The notes under the pieces: generated by a model
What the model was told of the DNA's origin: nothing
Seen by the model: only the letters and a program-made list of their open reading frames with translations
Database searches by the model: none
Source: an uncultured Johnsonella sp.
GTDB lineage: Bacteria; Bacillota; Clostridia; Lachnospirales; Lachnospiraceae
Direction of reading: 5' to 3'
DNA length: 64,000 bases
Assembly: GCA_937927235.1 (NCBI GenBank)
Contig: CALBCM010000035.1
Location: forward strand, 11,842 to 75,841
In this document: one piece after another, positions 8,569 through 16,806 of the stretch
How positions within the stretch are numbered: position 1 is the first letter of the stretch
Layout of the letters: each line of letters begins with the position of its first letter
Made by a program: the position numbers and the translations under genes

Positions 8569-9021
8569 ATGAGTACAAGGAGAAAGGCATTACTTAGCTA
8601 TAAAATGACAACAGCAGATGCAAACAGCCCTGAGGGTGTCATACCCTTTGGCAGGCAATTTGATTTTATAGGTGATGCCGAAACAGAGCTTATGATATTA
8701 AATGACGGAGATGAATCACTCTGTCTTGGATATACCGATGTGGAGCTTTATGAAGATGCATACGTTGGAGATCAGCTTGATTTTAGTGCAGAGCTCATAA
8801 AAACAGGCAACACTTCAAGAACCTGTAAGGTAAGAACCTACAAGGTGGCAACTTTAGCCTCAAGAATGGGAATTAAAGAGGCAGCCCCCGGTGATATGTA
8901 TTATTTTGACGAGCCTAAGCTTATTACAGAAGGCACTGTAGTGCTGGTTGTGAAGAAGGAGGTTCAACGCGGAGAGCAGCCTTATGGAATAGTGAAAGAC
9001 CCCTGGAAAGAAATAAATTGA
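8569..9021 (+). CDS. Hotdog protein of the beta-alanyl-CoA / 3-aminobutyryl-CoA ammonia-lyase family
   Basis: 150 residues, a single hotdog fold resembling clostridial beta-alanyl-CoA ammonia-lyase and lysine-pathway 3-aminobutyryl-CoA ammonia-lyase (Kal). It keeps the family block ETELMILNDGDESLCLGYTDVE...YVGD and KTGNTSRTCKVRTYKV. The first conserved block (usually an HYGGNLVDGAR-like stretch) is replaced by SPEGVIPFGRQ. I chose ATG 8569 over the TTG at 8557 because GGAGG (8559-8563) then has normal spacing. It lies 18 bases after the amidohydrolase. The missing block is present in the hotdog domain of the next gene (FYGGGVVNGARS), so the two may build a shared active site releasing NH3 from beta-alanyl-CoA to give acryloyl-CoA. 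That pairing is inference. Confidence 0.75.
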   Translation: MSTRRKALLSYKMTTADANSPEGVIPFGRQFDFIGDAETELMILNDGDESLCLGYTDVELYEDAYVGDQLDFSAELIKTGNTSRTCKVRTYKVATLASRMGIKEAAPGDMYYFDEPKLITEGTVVLVVKKEVQRGEQPYGIVKDPWKEIN

Positions 9022-9028
9022 ACTGATA

Positions 9029-9107
9029 TAGTCAAGCCCCACGTAAGAGGGGCTTGACTATGAGCCGGAAAAAGCTTTAGCTTTTGCCGGTGGTCTGCGA
9101 AGCAGAC
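9029..9107 (+). other. Three consecutive hairpins inside the operon
   Basis: Between the two hotdog genes lie TAGTCAAGCCCC/GGGGCTTGACTA (12-bp perfect arms, 9029-9040 and 9049-9060, loop of 8), CCGG-AAAAAGCT/AGCTTTT-GCCGG (9065-9090) and GTCTGC-GAA-GCAGAC (9093-9107). None is followed by a T run, so they look like an mRNA-processing or stability element, or a small mobile-element relic, rather than a terminator. The segment ends in CAGTTCATG, loosely like IS200/IS605 right ends. Confidence 0.6.
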
Positions 9108-9155
9108 ATCAGTTCATGATTAATACAATTACAGAAGAAAGACGAGGAAAGTAAT

Positions 9156-10727
9156 ATGCATGAAATTACTATGAGGTATCGTATGTCAACCAGAGATGCA
9201 TTTTACGGAGGAGGTGTTGTAAACGGCGCAAGGTCTATAACACTTTTGGAAGATGCAGCTGAAAGACTTATGGCAAAGGTATATAAAAATATCGGAAGAT
9301 GCTCCAAGGTAAAAAAAATAAGACTTTTTATTCCATGCTTTGCAGGAGATTATATTGAAATAAGAGCACGTATCCTTAAAGAAGAAAATGAAAAAGCATT
9401 AATAGAGGTTCGCTCATTTAAAATTGCACAAATTCCTGAAAAACCAGAATTTGAGAGCTCTATAGATGTACTTGAAGACCCTCCGCTTTCAACTCTTGCA
9501 ATATTTGAATACGAAATGCCGAAAAAAAAAACAGATAAAAAACTGGGAAGTAAAGCACTTTCAGGCATAAGAGTACTTGATTTGACCCATGCCTATAACG
9601 GTCCCTTTTGCACTACATTACTTGGCGACAATGGAGCCGAAGTGATAAAGTTTGAGCCTATAGGCGGAGAACAGTGCAGATTTTGGCCTCCTATAGACGA
9701 AAAGACAAATGAAAGCGGATTTTATGCATTTCTTAACCGCAATAAAAAAGGCTGTACTGTCAATCTTAAATCGGATAAAGGCAGAGAGTTGTTTTATAAG
9801 CTTGTAAAAGAAGCCGATGTTGTAGTGGAGAATTTCAGACCGGGAGTTACTAAAAAGCTTAAAGTGGATTATGAAACCTTAAAAAAAATAAATCCCGGGA
9901 TTATTTATGCTTCAGGAACGGGATTCGGGCAGTACGGTCCCTTAGCACACAGACCCTGCTATGATATTGTGGCACAGTCGCTTGCAGGTATGGTGAATAT
10001 TACAGGCTATCCCGATACTCCTCCGGTAAAGGTAGGAGCCTCTATAGCCGACAATGTTACCGGTATATACCTATGTGTCGGTGTTTTAATGGCATTATAC
10101 AGGAGAGGAATTACCGGTCAGGGACAGCACGTAGATGTAGCTATGGCGGATACGATATTTACCTTGCTTGAAAATGCCATAGTGACGACAACCCTTTCAG
10201 GTGCTGTACCTCAAAGGCAGGGCAATATTGATTTGACCATTGCACCGTTTAATATTTATGAAGCTGAAGATGGCTATGTGGCACTGGGAGTTGGCAATGA
10301 CAAGCTTTTTAAAATCTTCTGTGAGGTAATAGGACGCAGTGATCTTGTAACACATCCGAAATACTGTACAAATGACCTTAGAGTGAAAAACTATAATGAC
10401 GGACTGCATGATATTATAGTAAAATGGGTTAAACAGCATAAAAAGAGAGAGGTTGAGGAAATGTTTGATAAGGTGGGCATTCCCTGCGGTCCCGTGCTTG
10501 ACATGAAGGAGGCGATAGAGCATCCTCAATTTCAGGAAAGAGAAATGATGGTACACATGGAGCATCCTGTAATAGGTGATATGTATTTTCAGGGCTGTCC
10601 GATAAAGCTAAGTTCGACTCCCGGAAGTGTGGATACCCCTGCTCCAATGCTTGGACAGCATAATAAGGAAATCTACAATCTGTCCGATGCTGAACTTGAA
10701 GAGCTTAAAAAAGAGGGAATAATTTAA
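9156..10727 (+). CDS. Fusion protein: hotdog ammonia-lyase-like domain + family III (CaiB/BaiF) CoA-transferase
   Basis: 523 residues, about 120 longer than a normal family III CoA-transferase. Residues 1-122 are a hotdog domain like Kal/beta-alanyl-CoA ammonia-lyase (MRYRMSTRDAFYGGGVVNGARS, FAGDYIEIRARI); it keeps the YGGxxVNGAR block but lacks the DGDE.L.xGYxDVE block found in the neighbouring small gene. Residues 136-523 are the CoA-transferase: RVLDLTHAYNGPF, GAEVIKFEP, VVENFRPGV and CYDIVAQSLAGM, whose D270 aligns with the catalytic Asp that forms the acyl anhydride. A predicted combined role is to activate beta-alanine (or 3-aminoisobutyrate from thymine) to the CoA thioester and eliminate NH3. 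It is the last gene before a terminator. The domain assignment is strong; the substrate is inferred from context. Confidence 0.8.
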   Translation: MHEITMRYRMSTRDAFYGGGVVNGARSITLLEDAAERLMAKVYKNIGRCSKVKKIRLFIPCFAGDYIEIRARILKEENEKALIEVRSFKIAQIPEKPEFESSIDVLEDPPLSTLAIFEYEMPKKKTDKKLGSKALSGIRVLDLTHAYNGPFCTTLLGDNGAEVIKFEPIGGEQCRFWPPIDEKTNESGFYAFLNRNKKGCTVNLKSDKGRELFYKLVKEADVVVENFRPGVTKKLKVDYETLKKINPGIIYASGTGFGQYGPLAHRPCYDIVAQSLAGMVNITGYPDTPPVKVGASIADNVTGIYLCVGVLMALYRRGITGQGQHVDVAMADTIFTLLENAIVTTTLSGAVPQRQGNIDLTIAPFNIYEAEDGYVALGVGNDKLFKIFCEVIGRSDLVTHPKYCTNDLRVKNYNDGLHDIIVKWVKQHKKREVEEMFDKVGIPCGPVLDMKEAIEHPQFQEREMMVHMEHPVIGDMYFQGCPIKLSSTPGSVDTPAPMLGQHNKEIYNLSDAELEELKKEGII

Positions 10728-10770
10728 TCCCAGGGCAATCTTGTAAGTGCGGCAAAAAAGAAATTTAATA

Positions 10771-10812
10771 AAAAAAATCGATAGTTACTTTAAAGCAGCT
10801 ATCGGTTTTTTT
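10771..10812 (+). terminator. Terminator of the pyrimidine/beta-alanine operon
   Basis: A-rich 5' arm AAAAAAATCGATAG pairs with CTATCGGTTTTTTT around a 14-base loop. The T run gives a standard intrinsic terminator about 45 bases after the CoA-transferase stop. Confidence 0.85.
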
Positions 10813-11252
10813 GCTGTAACTATAATAAAAATCAAATATAAAGCTGCTCACGCAGCAATTTTATCAAATTAGTAAAAATGCTGAATTGCGAATTTAATAA
10901 CAATGCATTGGTATTTTAGTAACAAATTTACATAATTGATAAAACATTATCATATAAAAAATAATAAAATACCACAAAAAGCATGATTAAGTCTTGATAA
11001 GAAAGAGTATAAATTAAAAAGTAATTAAAAAACTTTGTGTAAAAATTCCTGAAATAATCACATTTTAATTCCAGATTAGCTATCGACAGTAGGAAAAAAT
11101 TAGGTTATAATATATAACATAGCAAAAACATAGAGGTATATTTTTGTTAAAATGATAATAATTCCTTTTATGAATGGAATTTAGCTTTTGATAAATTTAT
11201 TCATTGAAAAGGGGTATTAAATAAATTTTCTATTTTTAAAGGAGGCAGGATC
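10813..11252 (+). promoter_or_regulatory. Intergenic region and promoter of the gcv operon
   Basis: 440 very AT-rich bases with no recognisable gene. The promoter is clear: -35 TCGACA (11083-11088), a 17-base spacer and -10 TATAAT (11106-11111). The leader of about 135 bases carries a small hairpin ATTCC/GGAAT (about 11160-11180) and ends with AAGGAGG before gcvT. I looked for a glycine riboswitch, common before gcvT in Firmicutes, and saw no matching aptamer sequence. Confidence 0.75.
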
Positions 11253-12341
11253 ATGGAATTAAAAACACCGTTATATGATGCGCATGTAAAAGCAGGAGGA
11301 AAGATAGTACCGTTTGCAGGTTTCCTTCTCCCTGTGCAGTATGAAGCAGGTGTAATTAAGGAACACATGGCAGTTAGAACACAGGCAGGCCTTTTTGATG
11401 TTTCACATATGGGTGAAGTGCTTTGTAAGGGTAAGGATGCACTTGCGAACCTGCAGAAGCTTCTTACAAATAATTTTGAAAATATGGTTGACGGACAGGC
11501 AAGATACAGCCTTATGTGCAATGAAAAGGGCGGAACTGTTGATGACCTTATTGTTTATAAGAAAGGCGAAAATGACTATTTTATAGTTGTTAATGCTGCA
11601 AATCAGGACAAGGATTTCAACTGGATGCTGGAGCATAAGTTCGGAGATGTGGAATTTATCAATGTTTCAAAGGATTATGCACAGCTGGCACTTCAGGGTC
11701 CTAAAGCTATGGAGATTTTAAGAAAGCTGACTACAGAGGAAAATATTCCTAAAAAGTATTATCATGCAGTGTTTAATGCAGAGGTTGCAGGAATTCCGTG
11801 TATTGTTTCAAAAACAGGCTATACAGGTGAGGATGGAGTAGAATTATATCTGGACAGTAAGTATGCCGAGCAGATGTGGAATAAGCTTCTTGAAGCGGGC
11901 AAGGAAGAGGGGCTTATACCCTGCGGACTTGGTGCAAGAGATACCCTCCGTATGGAAGCTGCAATGCCGCTTTACGGACATGAGATGAATGATGAGATAG
12001 ACCCGCTTGAAACAGGGCTTTCCTTTGCGGTAAAGATGGATAAGCCTGATTTCATAGGCAAGGCGGCTATTGAGGCAAAGGGTGAGTCTAAGATTAAGAG
12101 AGTGGGCTTAAAGGTAGTCGGAAAAGGAATTATAAGAGAAGCACAGGATGTAATTGCAGATGGCAGAGTAATAGGACATACTACTTCCGGAACACATTGT
12201 CCTTTCCTTAATTATCCGGTGGGAATGGCACTGATAGAGCCTAAGTATGCTGAGCTTGGAACCAGGTTTGAGGTTGAGGTAAGGGGTCGTAAGGTCGAAG
12301 TTGAGGTTGTAGCGCTGCCTTTTTATAAGAGAGCTAAATAA
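11253..12341 (+). CDS. gcvT: Glycine cleavage system aminomethyltransferase (T protein)
   Basis: Transfers the methylene unit from the aminomethyl-lipoyl arm of GcvH to tetrahydrofolate, releasing NH3. The 362 residues are full length. Typical features: [20 protein letters not shown] at the N-terminus, [12 protein letters not shown], the catalytic Asp region around [58 protein letters not shown] and the C-terminal [19 protein letters not shown]. Start supported by AAGGAGG. It is first in a nine-gene operon (gcvT to folD). Confidence 0.97.
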   Translation: MELKTPLYDAHVKAGGKIVPFAGFLLPVQYEAGVIKEHMAVRTQAGLFDVSHMGEVLCKGKDALANLQKLLTNNFENMVDGQARYSLMCNEKGGTVDDLIVYKKGENDYFIVVNAANQDKDFNWMLEHKFGDVEFINVSKDYAQLALQGPKAMEILRKLTTEENIPKKYYHAVFNAEVAGIPCIVSKTGYTGEDGVELYLDSKYAEQMWNKLLEAGKEEGLIPCGLGARDTLRMEAAMPLYGHEMNDEIDPLETGLSFAVKMDKPDFIGKAAIEAKGESKIKRVGLKVVGKGIIREAQDVIADGRVIGHTTSGTHCPFLNYPVGMALIEPKYAELGTRFEVEVRGRKVEVEVVALPFYKRAK

Positions 12342-12369
12342 TAATATATTTTTAAGGAGGAATAAAATT

Positions 12370-12750
12370 ATGTCAGTAGAAAAAGGATTATTGTATTCAA
12401 AATCACATGAATGGGTTAAAGAGGAGGGAGGAGAATTTTATGTAGGTCTTACCGATTATGCTCAGTCAGCATTGGGAGATCTCGTATTTGTGAACCTTCC
12501 AGAAGAAGGAGATGAAGTAAAAGTAGGCGAATCATTTTCAGATGTAGAGTCTGTAAAGGCAGTTTCAGATGTATTTTCACCGGTTTCAGGTGTAGTAAGC
12601 GCAATTAATGAAGCGGTGCTGGATTCTCCGGAAAGCATCAATAAGGCACCGTATGAGTCATGGCTGATTAAGGTTAAGGATGTTTCAGAAAAAGAAGAGC
12701 TGCTTAGTGCTGAAGAGTATGAGGCATTTTTAAAGACTCTTGAAGAATAA
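12370..12750 (+). CDS. gcvH: Glycine cleavage system H protein
   Basis: Small lipoyl carrier of 126 residues that shuttles the aminomethyl group between P, T and L proteins. The lipoylation site is K63 in [10 protein letters not shown]. The surrounding barwin-like hybrid fold is normal ([47 protein letters not shown]). AAGGAGG lies 8 bases upstream. Lipoate would be attached by the ligase at 15761-16759. Confidence 0.97.
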   Translation: MSVEKGLLYSKSHEWVKEEGGEFYVGLTDYAQSALGDLVFVNLPEEGDEVKVGESFSDVESVKAVSDVFSPVSGVVSAINEAVLDSPESINKAPYESWLIKVKDVSEKEELLSAEEYEAFLKTLEE

Positions 12751-12810
12751 TAAATGATGCACTCCAAGGTGCTTAAATAAAAACACGTTTTAAGAAAGGC
12801 GGTGGATTGA

Positions 12811-14124
12811 ATGGGAAAATACATCCCTAATACAGATGCCGAACAGAAGGCTATGCTTTCTGAAATAGGCTTCTCATCTTTTGATGACTTATTTGCACAT
12901 GTCCCGAAAGAAGTAAAGCTTACAGGCGAACTTAATATTCCTTCAGGATTATCAGAACTCCAGGTACGTAAAGATATGACAAAAATGTCCGAGAAAAATG
13001 TGGTATTTCCTACAATTTTCAGAGGAGCAGGTGCTTACAGACATTTTATACCATCTATAGTAAAAAGCGTGATTTCAAAAGAAACCTTTCTTACCTCCTA
13101 CACGCCGTATCAGGCTGAAACAAGCCAGGGTGTTCTTCAGTCAATTTATGAATACCAGACTATGATATGTGATATCACAGGTATGGATGTATCAAATGCC
13201 TCAATTTACGATGGTGCAAGTGCGGCGGCGGAGGCAGTGGCTATGTGTCGTGAAAGAAAGAGAAAAAAGGCTCTTGTTTCCGCTCTGCTGCATCCTGACT
13301 CTATATCTACAATTATGACCTACTGTCACGGCAATGGAATGGAAGTAGAAATAGTACCGGCAAAGGACGGTGTTACAGATATAGAATACATTAAAGTTCA
13401 TGCTGATGCAGGAACAGCCTGCGTGTTTGTACAGCATCCCAACTACTATGGAAATCTTGAACCTGCCAAAGAGATTGCAGATATAACTCATGAGGCTGGA
13501 GCAAAATATGTGATGAGCGTTAATCCTATTTCACTCGGTGCTTTAAAGACTCCAAGAGAGTACGGTGCCGATATTGCAGTGGGTGACGGACAGCCCCTCG
13601 GTCTTTCAATAGCCTTTGGCGGACCGTACCTTGGATTTATGGCATGTACCGATGACCTTGTAAGAAGACTTCCGGGAAGAATAGTGGGCCAGACTCATGA
13701 TGCTAAGGGAAGAGTAGGCTATGTGCTTACACTTCAGGCAAGAGAGCAGCATATCAGGAGAGAGAAGGCTTCAAGCAATGTATGCTCGAACCAGGCGCTT
13801 TGTGCACTTGCAGTAGGAGTATACCTTTCGGCAGTAGGTAAAGAGGGCTTAAAAGAGGTTGCCACCTTATGCATGTCAAAAGCACATTACATGGCAAAAG
13901 AGCTTGAAAAAATCGGATTTAAGCCTGAATACAAGGCTGACTTCTTCCATGAATTTGTAACAGTATCTGATGTTTCATCAGAAAAGGCTTTAAAAGCACT
14001 TGAAGACAAAGGTATCTTAGGAGGTTATCCGCTGGACGATAAGAGAATACTCTGGTGCTGTACCGAAGTAAACGGTAAGTGCTGCATAGACAAAGCCGTT
14101 AGTATCTTAAAGGAGGTGAAATAA
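12811..14124 (+). CDS. gcvPA: Glycine dehydrogenase (decarboxylating) subunit 1
   Basis: N-terminal half of the P protein, encoded separately as is usual in Firmicutes and archaea. 437 residues with family motifs YIPNTDAEQKAMLSEIG, FRGAGAYRHFIPSIV, FLTSYTPYQAE.SQG.LQSIYEYQTMI, NASIYDGASAAAEAV and IVGQTHDAKGRVGYVLTLQAREQHIRREKASSN. It lacks the PLP lysine, which is in subunit 2, and the alpha2-beta2 complex decarboxylates glycine. It overlaps gcvPB by one base (TAATG), consistent with equimolar coupled translation. Confidence 0.96.
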   Translation: MGKYIPNTDAEQKAMLSEIGFSSFDDLFAHVPKEVKLTGELNIPSGLSELQVRKDMTKMSEKNVVFPTIFRGAGAYRHFIPSIVKSVISKETFLTSYTPYQAETSQGVLQSIYEYQTMICDITGMDVSNASIYDGASAAAEAVAMCRERKRKKALVSALLHPDSISTIMTYCHGNGMEVEIVPAKDGVTDIEYIKVHADAGTACVFVQHPNYYGNLEPAKEIADITHEAGAKYVMSVNPISLGALKTPREYGADIAVGDGQPLGLSIAFGGPYLGFMACTDDLVRRLPGRIVGQTHDAKGRVGYVLTLQAREQHIRREKASSNVCSNQALCALAVGVYLSAVGKEGLKEVATLCMSKAHYMAKELEKIGFKPEYKADFFHEFVTVSDVSSEKALKALEDKGILGGYPLDDKRILWCCTEVNGKCCIDKAVSILKEVK

Positions 14125-15551
14125 TGTTAGTATTTGAAAAAAGCAGACCGGGCAGAGGCTGTACCTTATTCCCTCCCTGTGATGTAGAGGTAGTTACACC
14201 GTCTGACAAAGATAAAAGAGAGCTTGAGCTTCATCTTCCGGAGCTTTCGGAAACGGAAATAAGCAGGCATTATACTGAGCTTGCTAAAAAATCAAGGGGT
14301 GTAAATGACGGCTTCTATCCTTTAGGCTCCTGCACTATGAAGTACAATCCTAAGATTAATGAAGATATGGCTGCTCTGCCGGGATTTACCGAGATACACC
14401 CTCTCCAGCCTTTACACACGGTACAGGGCTGCCTTGAGGTCTTACAGACAATAGAAAAATATCTTTGTGAAATTACAGGTATGGACAGGCTGACTGTTCA
14501 GCCTGCTGCCGGTGCACATGGAGAGTTTACGGGTCTTATGCTTATAAAAGCTTACCATGAAAGCAGAAATGATACCAAAAGAACTAAGATTATAGTTCCT
14601 GATTCTGCACATGGAACCAACCCTGCAAGTGCAACTATGGCGGGATATTCAGTAGTTTCAGTGCCTTCAGGCCCGGACGGCTGTGTTGATATGGAAAAGC
14701 TTAAAACAGTTTTAGGTGATGATATAGCCGGACTTATGCTGACCAATCCTAATACCGTGGGACTTTTTGACAAGAATATCCTTGAGATTACAAAATTAAT
14801 ACATGACTGCGGCGGACTTAACTACTACGACGGTGCAAACTTAAATGCGGTTATGGGTGTAGTTAAGCCCGGAGATATGGGCTTTGATGTAATTCATCTC
14901 AACCTCCATAAAACCTTCTCAACCCCTCATGGCGGCGGCGGTCCTGGAAGCGGAGCTGTAGGCTGCAAGAATCTGCTGGTTGAGTTTATGCCTTCAATGC
15001 TGGTTGAAGGAGAGGATGAGAAAAAATTTGTTAAGCCTGAACACAGCATAGGCGATATGAAAAGCTTTTATGGCAACTTCCTGGTAGTTGTAAAAGCATT
15101 AACTTATATTAAAACACTTGGTAAGGAGGGCATCCCTCAAGCTTGCAAGAATGCCGTGCTTAATGCAAACTATATGATGGATAAGCTTAAAGACCTCTAT
15201 ACTATGGCATACGATGAGGTTTGCATGCATGAATTTGTTATGAGTCTTGACGATCTTAAGCATAAGACTGGGGTTTCCGCTATGGACATAGCAAAATCAC
15301 TTCTTGACAACGGAATGCATCCGCCGACAATGTACTTCCCGCTTATAGTACACGAGGCACTGATGGTAGAGCCTACTGAAACTGAATCAAAGGAGACTCT
15401 GGATGATGCAGTGGCAGTATTCCGTAAGCTCTATGAGCAGGCACAGAAAGACCCTGAAGTGCTGCACCAGGCACCGGTTACTACACCGGTAGGCAGACTT
15501 GACGAGGTGGGAGCTGCCAGAAATCCTGTACTTAGGTATAAATGGCAGTAA
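14124..15551 (+). CDS. gcvPB: Glycine dehydrogenase (decarboxylating) subunit 2, PLP subunit
   Basis: Catalytic PLP half of the split P protein, 475 residues. K263 in NLHKTFSTPHGGGGPGSG should form the Schiff base. Other motifs: GVNDGFYPLGSCTMKYNPK, LTVQPAAGAHGEFTGL, PDSAHGTNPASATMAGY and LTNPNTVGLFD. AGGAGG precedes the ATG, which overlaps the gcvPA stop by one base. With GcvT, GcvH and Lpd it gives NADH, CO2, NH3 and methylene-THF from glycine. Confidence 0.97.
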   Translation: MLVFEKSRPGRGCTLFPPCDVEVVTPSDKDKRELELHLPELSETEISRHYTELAKKSRGVNDGFYPLGSCTMKYNPKINEDMAALPGFTEIHPLQPLHTVQGCLEVLQTIEKYLCEITGMDRLTVQPAAGAHGEFTGLMLIKAYHESRNDTKRTKIIVPDSAHGTNPASATMAGYSVVSVPSGPDGCVDMEKLKTVLGDDIAGLMLTNPNTVGLFDKNILEITKLIHDCGGLNYYDGANLNAVMGVVKPGDMGFDVIHLNLHKTFSTPHGGGGPGSGAVGCKNLLVEFMPSMLVEGEDEKKFVKPEHSIGDMKSFYGNFLVVVKALTYIKTLGKEGIPQACKNAVLNANYMMDKLKDLYTMAYDEVCMHEFVMSLDDLKHKTGVSAMDIAKSLLDNGMHPPTMYFPLIVHEALMVEPTETESKETLDDAVAVFRKLYEQAQKDPEVLHQAPVTTPVGRLDEVGAARNPVLRYKWQ

Positions 15552-15587
15552 TGCAGATTGATTATTAAGATAAAATAAATTTCGGAG

Positions 15588-15653
15588 TGCCGGTGCATTA
15601 TTAATTGAAATCTCAGTATTTTGTCTTGCTGAGATTTCAGCAATGTGCCGGTA
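15588..15653 (+). other. Long nested hairpin between gcvPB and lplA
   Basis: Outer arms CCGGTGCATT (15590-15599) and AATGTGCCGG (15642-15651) pair with two G-U pairs; inner arms TGAAATCTCAG (15606-15616) and CTGAGATTTCA (15629-15639) pair perfectly. No T run follows, so it may be a partial terminator or RNA-processing site that sets lplA-lpd-fhs expression apart from gcvTHP. A TATAAT at 15730-15735 may serve as a weak internal promoter for lplA. Confidence 0.6.
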
Positions 15654-15760
15654 TACCTTATTGGCAATAAAAGTTTGAGGATAAGCAGTATGTGATAATA
15701 TCTGCTTTACTTTTCCAAGGCAAAAGCTTATATAATAAAGTGGATGGAGAATATAAGATA

Positions 15761-16759
15761 ATGATAGATAGAATCACATATATAGAAAGTAATCAGACCT
15801 ATCCTTATAAAAATCTGGCGGTTGAGGAGCATCTGCTTCTTAATTGTGCCGAAAATCAGTGTATCCTTTATCTTTGGCAGAACAGAAACACCATTGTCAT
15901 AGGCAGGAATCAAAATGCATGGAAGGAATGCCTTGTCAGCAAGCTGGAGGCGGACGGAGGCTTTATAGTGCGCAGGCTTTCAGGCGGAGGAGCGGTTTAC
16001 CACGATTTAGGCAATCTGAATTTTACCTTTCTTGTAAATAAGGAAAATTATGATTTGAATAAACAGCTTCAGGTAATAATAGAGGCTGTAGGAAAGTTCG
16101 GCATCAAAGCGGAAAGGTCTGGTCGCAACGACATTCTTATAGAGGGCAGAAAGTTTTCAGGAAATGCATTTTATGAAACCGGCTCACAGTGCTATCATCA
16201 CGGTACTATAATGCTTAATGTAAATATTGAGGAGCTTTCAAAATATCTTACAGTTTCGAAGGAAAAGCTTCAGTCGAAGGGAGTAGATTCGGTCAAATCA
16301 AGAGTTGCCAATCTCACTGATTTTAAAAAGGAAATAGACATTGAAATGCTTAAAAGAAATCTTTTTGAGGCATTTCAAGAAGTGTACGGCTTAAAAGCCG
16401 AGATAATAAAATTTGAAGAGCTTGATCAGGAAGATATTGAAAAACGTACAGCATATTTTGCTTCGTGGAATGTAATATTCGGTAAAAGAATAGATTTTCA
16501 GTATGAAATCTCCAAGCGCTTTGAATGGGGGCAAATTCTCATACAGTTCGGGATTGATTGCGGTATTATAAAAGATGTCGCAGTATTTTCAGATGCGATG
16601 AAGACTGACTTTATACCTGAACTTGAAGAGTGCCTTAAGGGCTGTAAATATAGCAGAAATGAACTTTGTAAATCTCTTGAAGCGGCGGCTTTAACTGAGG
16701 ATTTTGACGGAGCTATGAAAAAGGATGTAATTTCGTGGCTGCAGGAAGTTGATTTATAA
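15761..16759 (+). CDS. lplA: Lipoate-protein ligase
   Basis: Activates lipoate with ATP and attaches it to the GcvH lysine. The catalytic biotin/lipoyl-ligase fold occupies about residues 1-240, with the signature RRLSGGGAVYHDLGNLNFTFL and GRNDILIEGRKFSGNAF...HHGTIMLNVN; a C-terminal accessory domain follows (FEWGQILIQFGIDCGIIKDVAVFSDAM). I place the start at ATG 15761 (MIDRITYIESNQ), 332 residues; a longer form from 15692 would lack a ribosome site, whereas GGAGA precedes 15761. Operon position next to gcvH and lpd supports use of scavenged lipoate; no lipB/lipA is seen. Confidence 0.93.
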   Translation: MIDRITYIESNQTYPYKNLAVEEHLLLNCAENQCILYLWQNRNTIVIGRNQNAWKECLVSKLEADGGFIVRRLSGGGAVYHDLGNLNFTFLVNKENYDLNKQLQVIIEAVGKFGIKAERSGRNDILIEGRKFSGNAFYETGSQCYHHGTIMLNVNIEELSKYLTVSKEKLQSKGVDSVKSRVANLTDFKKEIDIEMLKRNLFEAFQEVYGLKAEIIKFEELDQEDIEKRTAYFASWNVIFGKRIDFQYEISKRFEWGQILIQFGIDCGIIKDVAVFSDAMKTDFIPELEECLKGCKYSRNELCKSLEAAALTEDFDGAMKKDVISWLQEVDL

Positions 16760-16806
16760 GGTTGTATTTAAATAAAATATAATTGATTATAAGGAGAAGC
16801 AGGCTT

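Noticed and set aside
10813..11252. Glycine riboswitch before gcvT
   Set aside because: Expected from other Firmicutes, but no tandem or single aptamer-like conserved sequence is visible in the leader; only a plain promoter, a small hairpin and the ribosome site.
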